Of a stretch of DNA of 5,151 bases, positions 4,625 to 5,151 are shown piece by piece. Source of the DNA: Planctomycetota bacterium (GTDB taxonomy: Bacteria > Planctomycetota > Phycisphaerae > Phycisphaerales > SM1A02); the NCBI GenBank assembly GCA_022567855.1, contig JADFGE010000239.1, positions 1-5,151 on the forward strand, given 5' to 3'. The position numbers and the translations under genes were made by a program. Numbering within the stretch: position 1 is the first letter of the stretch; every line of letters starts with the position of its first letter. Under the pieces are notes generated by a model. That model ran no database searches, was not told where the DNA came from, and was given only the letters and a program-made list of their open reading frames with translations.

Positions 4625-5151
4625 GCGGCTTTCCCATAGTCGCCGGGACGTTCGAGCGCCTTGCGGCAGGGCGGGATCCAATCCATGCGCCGAAGCACGT
4701 CCCCATAAGGCCGGGTCCAAACCAGCCAGCAATAAGCCGTCGCGGTCGAGCCCTTGGCGTCTAGCCTCCCCTTGAACATCGGCACTCGTTCGGTGAACTG
4801 GAGGACGGCCGGTCGATGTTTCGAGAACAAGCGCTCGTAGCGCCCGATCGATTCGAGGAACGCTGTGCGCACCAGCATCGCTACGCCGATGCGGGCATGA
4901 TCCATAGCGGTCAAGGCGAATTCGCAGCCGAGCCGGAACGGCGGGTTCGTGATGATCCAGTCGGCGTGCTGCTCGCACGGCCACAGGAAATCCTGCACAA
5001 CATGGTCCCAGCCGTAGTCGTGGACATCCGACCGAGCCACGCTGGCAAAATATTCTCTCAAGGGTCGGACCATGGCGCCGTCGCCGCAGGCTGGCTCCCA
5101 ACAGGCATATCGGTGAATATGTGAATACCGCTTAATCGACTCACAGAGCGC
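4621..5151 (-). CDS. DNA methyltransferase, N6-adenine type, phage/accessory-like (5' part beyond window edge)
   Basis: The reading frame runs open to the right edge, so the gene is partial: 176 residues and the stop are visible, and the start lies outside. The first ATG in the frame (5073) is not the start, because the SAM-binding motif I, WEPACGDGAM, lies across it at about residues 18-27 of the visible part. The catalytic motif IV is NPPF (residues 69-72, bases 4936-4947), preceded by DWIIT. The order motif I then NPPF, only about 45 residues apart, and the following MLVRTAFLESIGRY...ERVPMFKGRLD...STATAYCWLVW match small stand-alone methyltransferases of prophages and accessory regions as I recall them. 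It would methylate adenine in DNA; the target site cannot be read from sequence. No restriction gene is visible. The TGA overlaps the next gene's ATG, implying translational coupling. Confidence 0.82.
   Translation of the reverse strand, partial: ALCESIKRYSHIHRYACWEPACGDGAMVRPLREYFASVARSDVHDYGWDHVVQDFLWPCEQHADWIITNPPFRLGCEFALTAMDHARIGVAMLVRTAFLESIGRYERLFSKHRPAVLQFTERVPMFKGRLDAKGSTATAYCWLVWTRPYGDVLRRMDWIPPCRKALERPGDYGKAA

Noticed and set aside
4625..5101. N-terminal extension of the minus-strand frame that contains the TSCPD-GNAT gene
   Set aside because: It is an out-of-frame shadow of the methyltransferase, which has motif I and NPPF in the other frame.

Overview
The window looks like a bacterial chromosome fragment of moderately high GC from a phylum with SerRS of the 'LNNTVAASPRILIP' motif-3 type. 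Together with the style of the dispersed repeats at 3955-4120, this suggests Planctomycetota or a relative. That assignment is from memory of such sequences and is not proven by the window. The right end looks different from the rest: it carries genes of the kind found in prophage-like or accessory DNA.

Layout. Minus strand, left part: a gene for NAD kinase (nadK, 2473 to 1613), followed by a 139-bp array of short degenerate repeats, then seryl-tRNA synthetase (serS, 1451 to 24). Neither gene has a recognisable Shine-Dalgarno sequence. Plus strand, middle: a small secreted lipoprotein with an NTF2/SnoaL-like fold (2595-3083), divergent from nadK, with a duplicated Shine-Dalgarno block. A methanethiol S-methyltransferase (mddA, 3196-3930) follows. 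Its true start is at 3196, not the longer open frame upstream. Between 3931 and 4096 there is no gene. This convergent spacer holds a 26-bp perfect inverted repeat built of two REP-like hairpins (REPIN-like), with the first copy of a 28-bp direct repeat on its left; the second copy is on its right and overlaps the next gene. Minus strand, right part: an N6-adenine-type DNA methyltransferase, cut by the right edge, overlaps by ATGA a 175-codon gene. That gene joins a TSCPD-like domain to the C-terminal half of a GNAT acetyltransferase, and it takes its stop codon from the second 28-bp repeat.

Functionally, nadK and serS are housekeeping genes (NADP supply, translation). mddA makes dimethyl sulfide from methanethiol. 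The lipoprotein role is unknown. The methyltransferase/TSCPD pair is the accessory part. The most unusual points are the in-frame TSCPD-GNAT chimera, the repeat cluster that ends it, and the repeat array between nadK and serS. I found no convincing complete new defence or mobile system in the visible sequence; the methyltransferase locus continues beyond the right edge.
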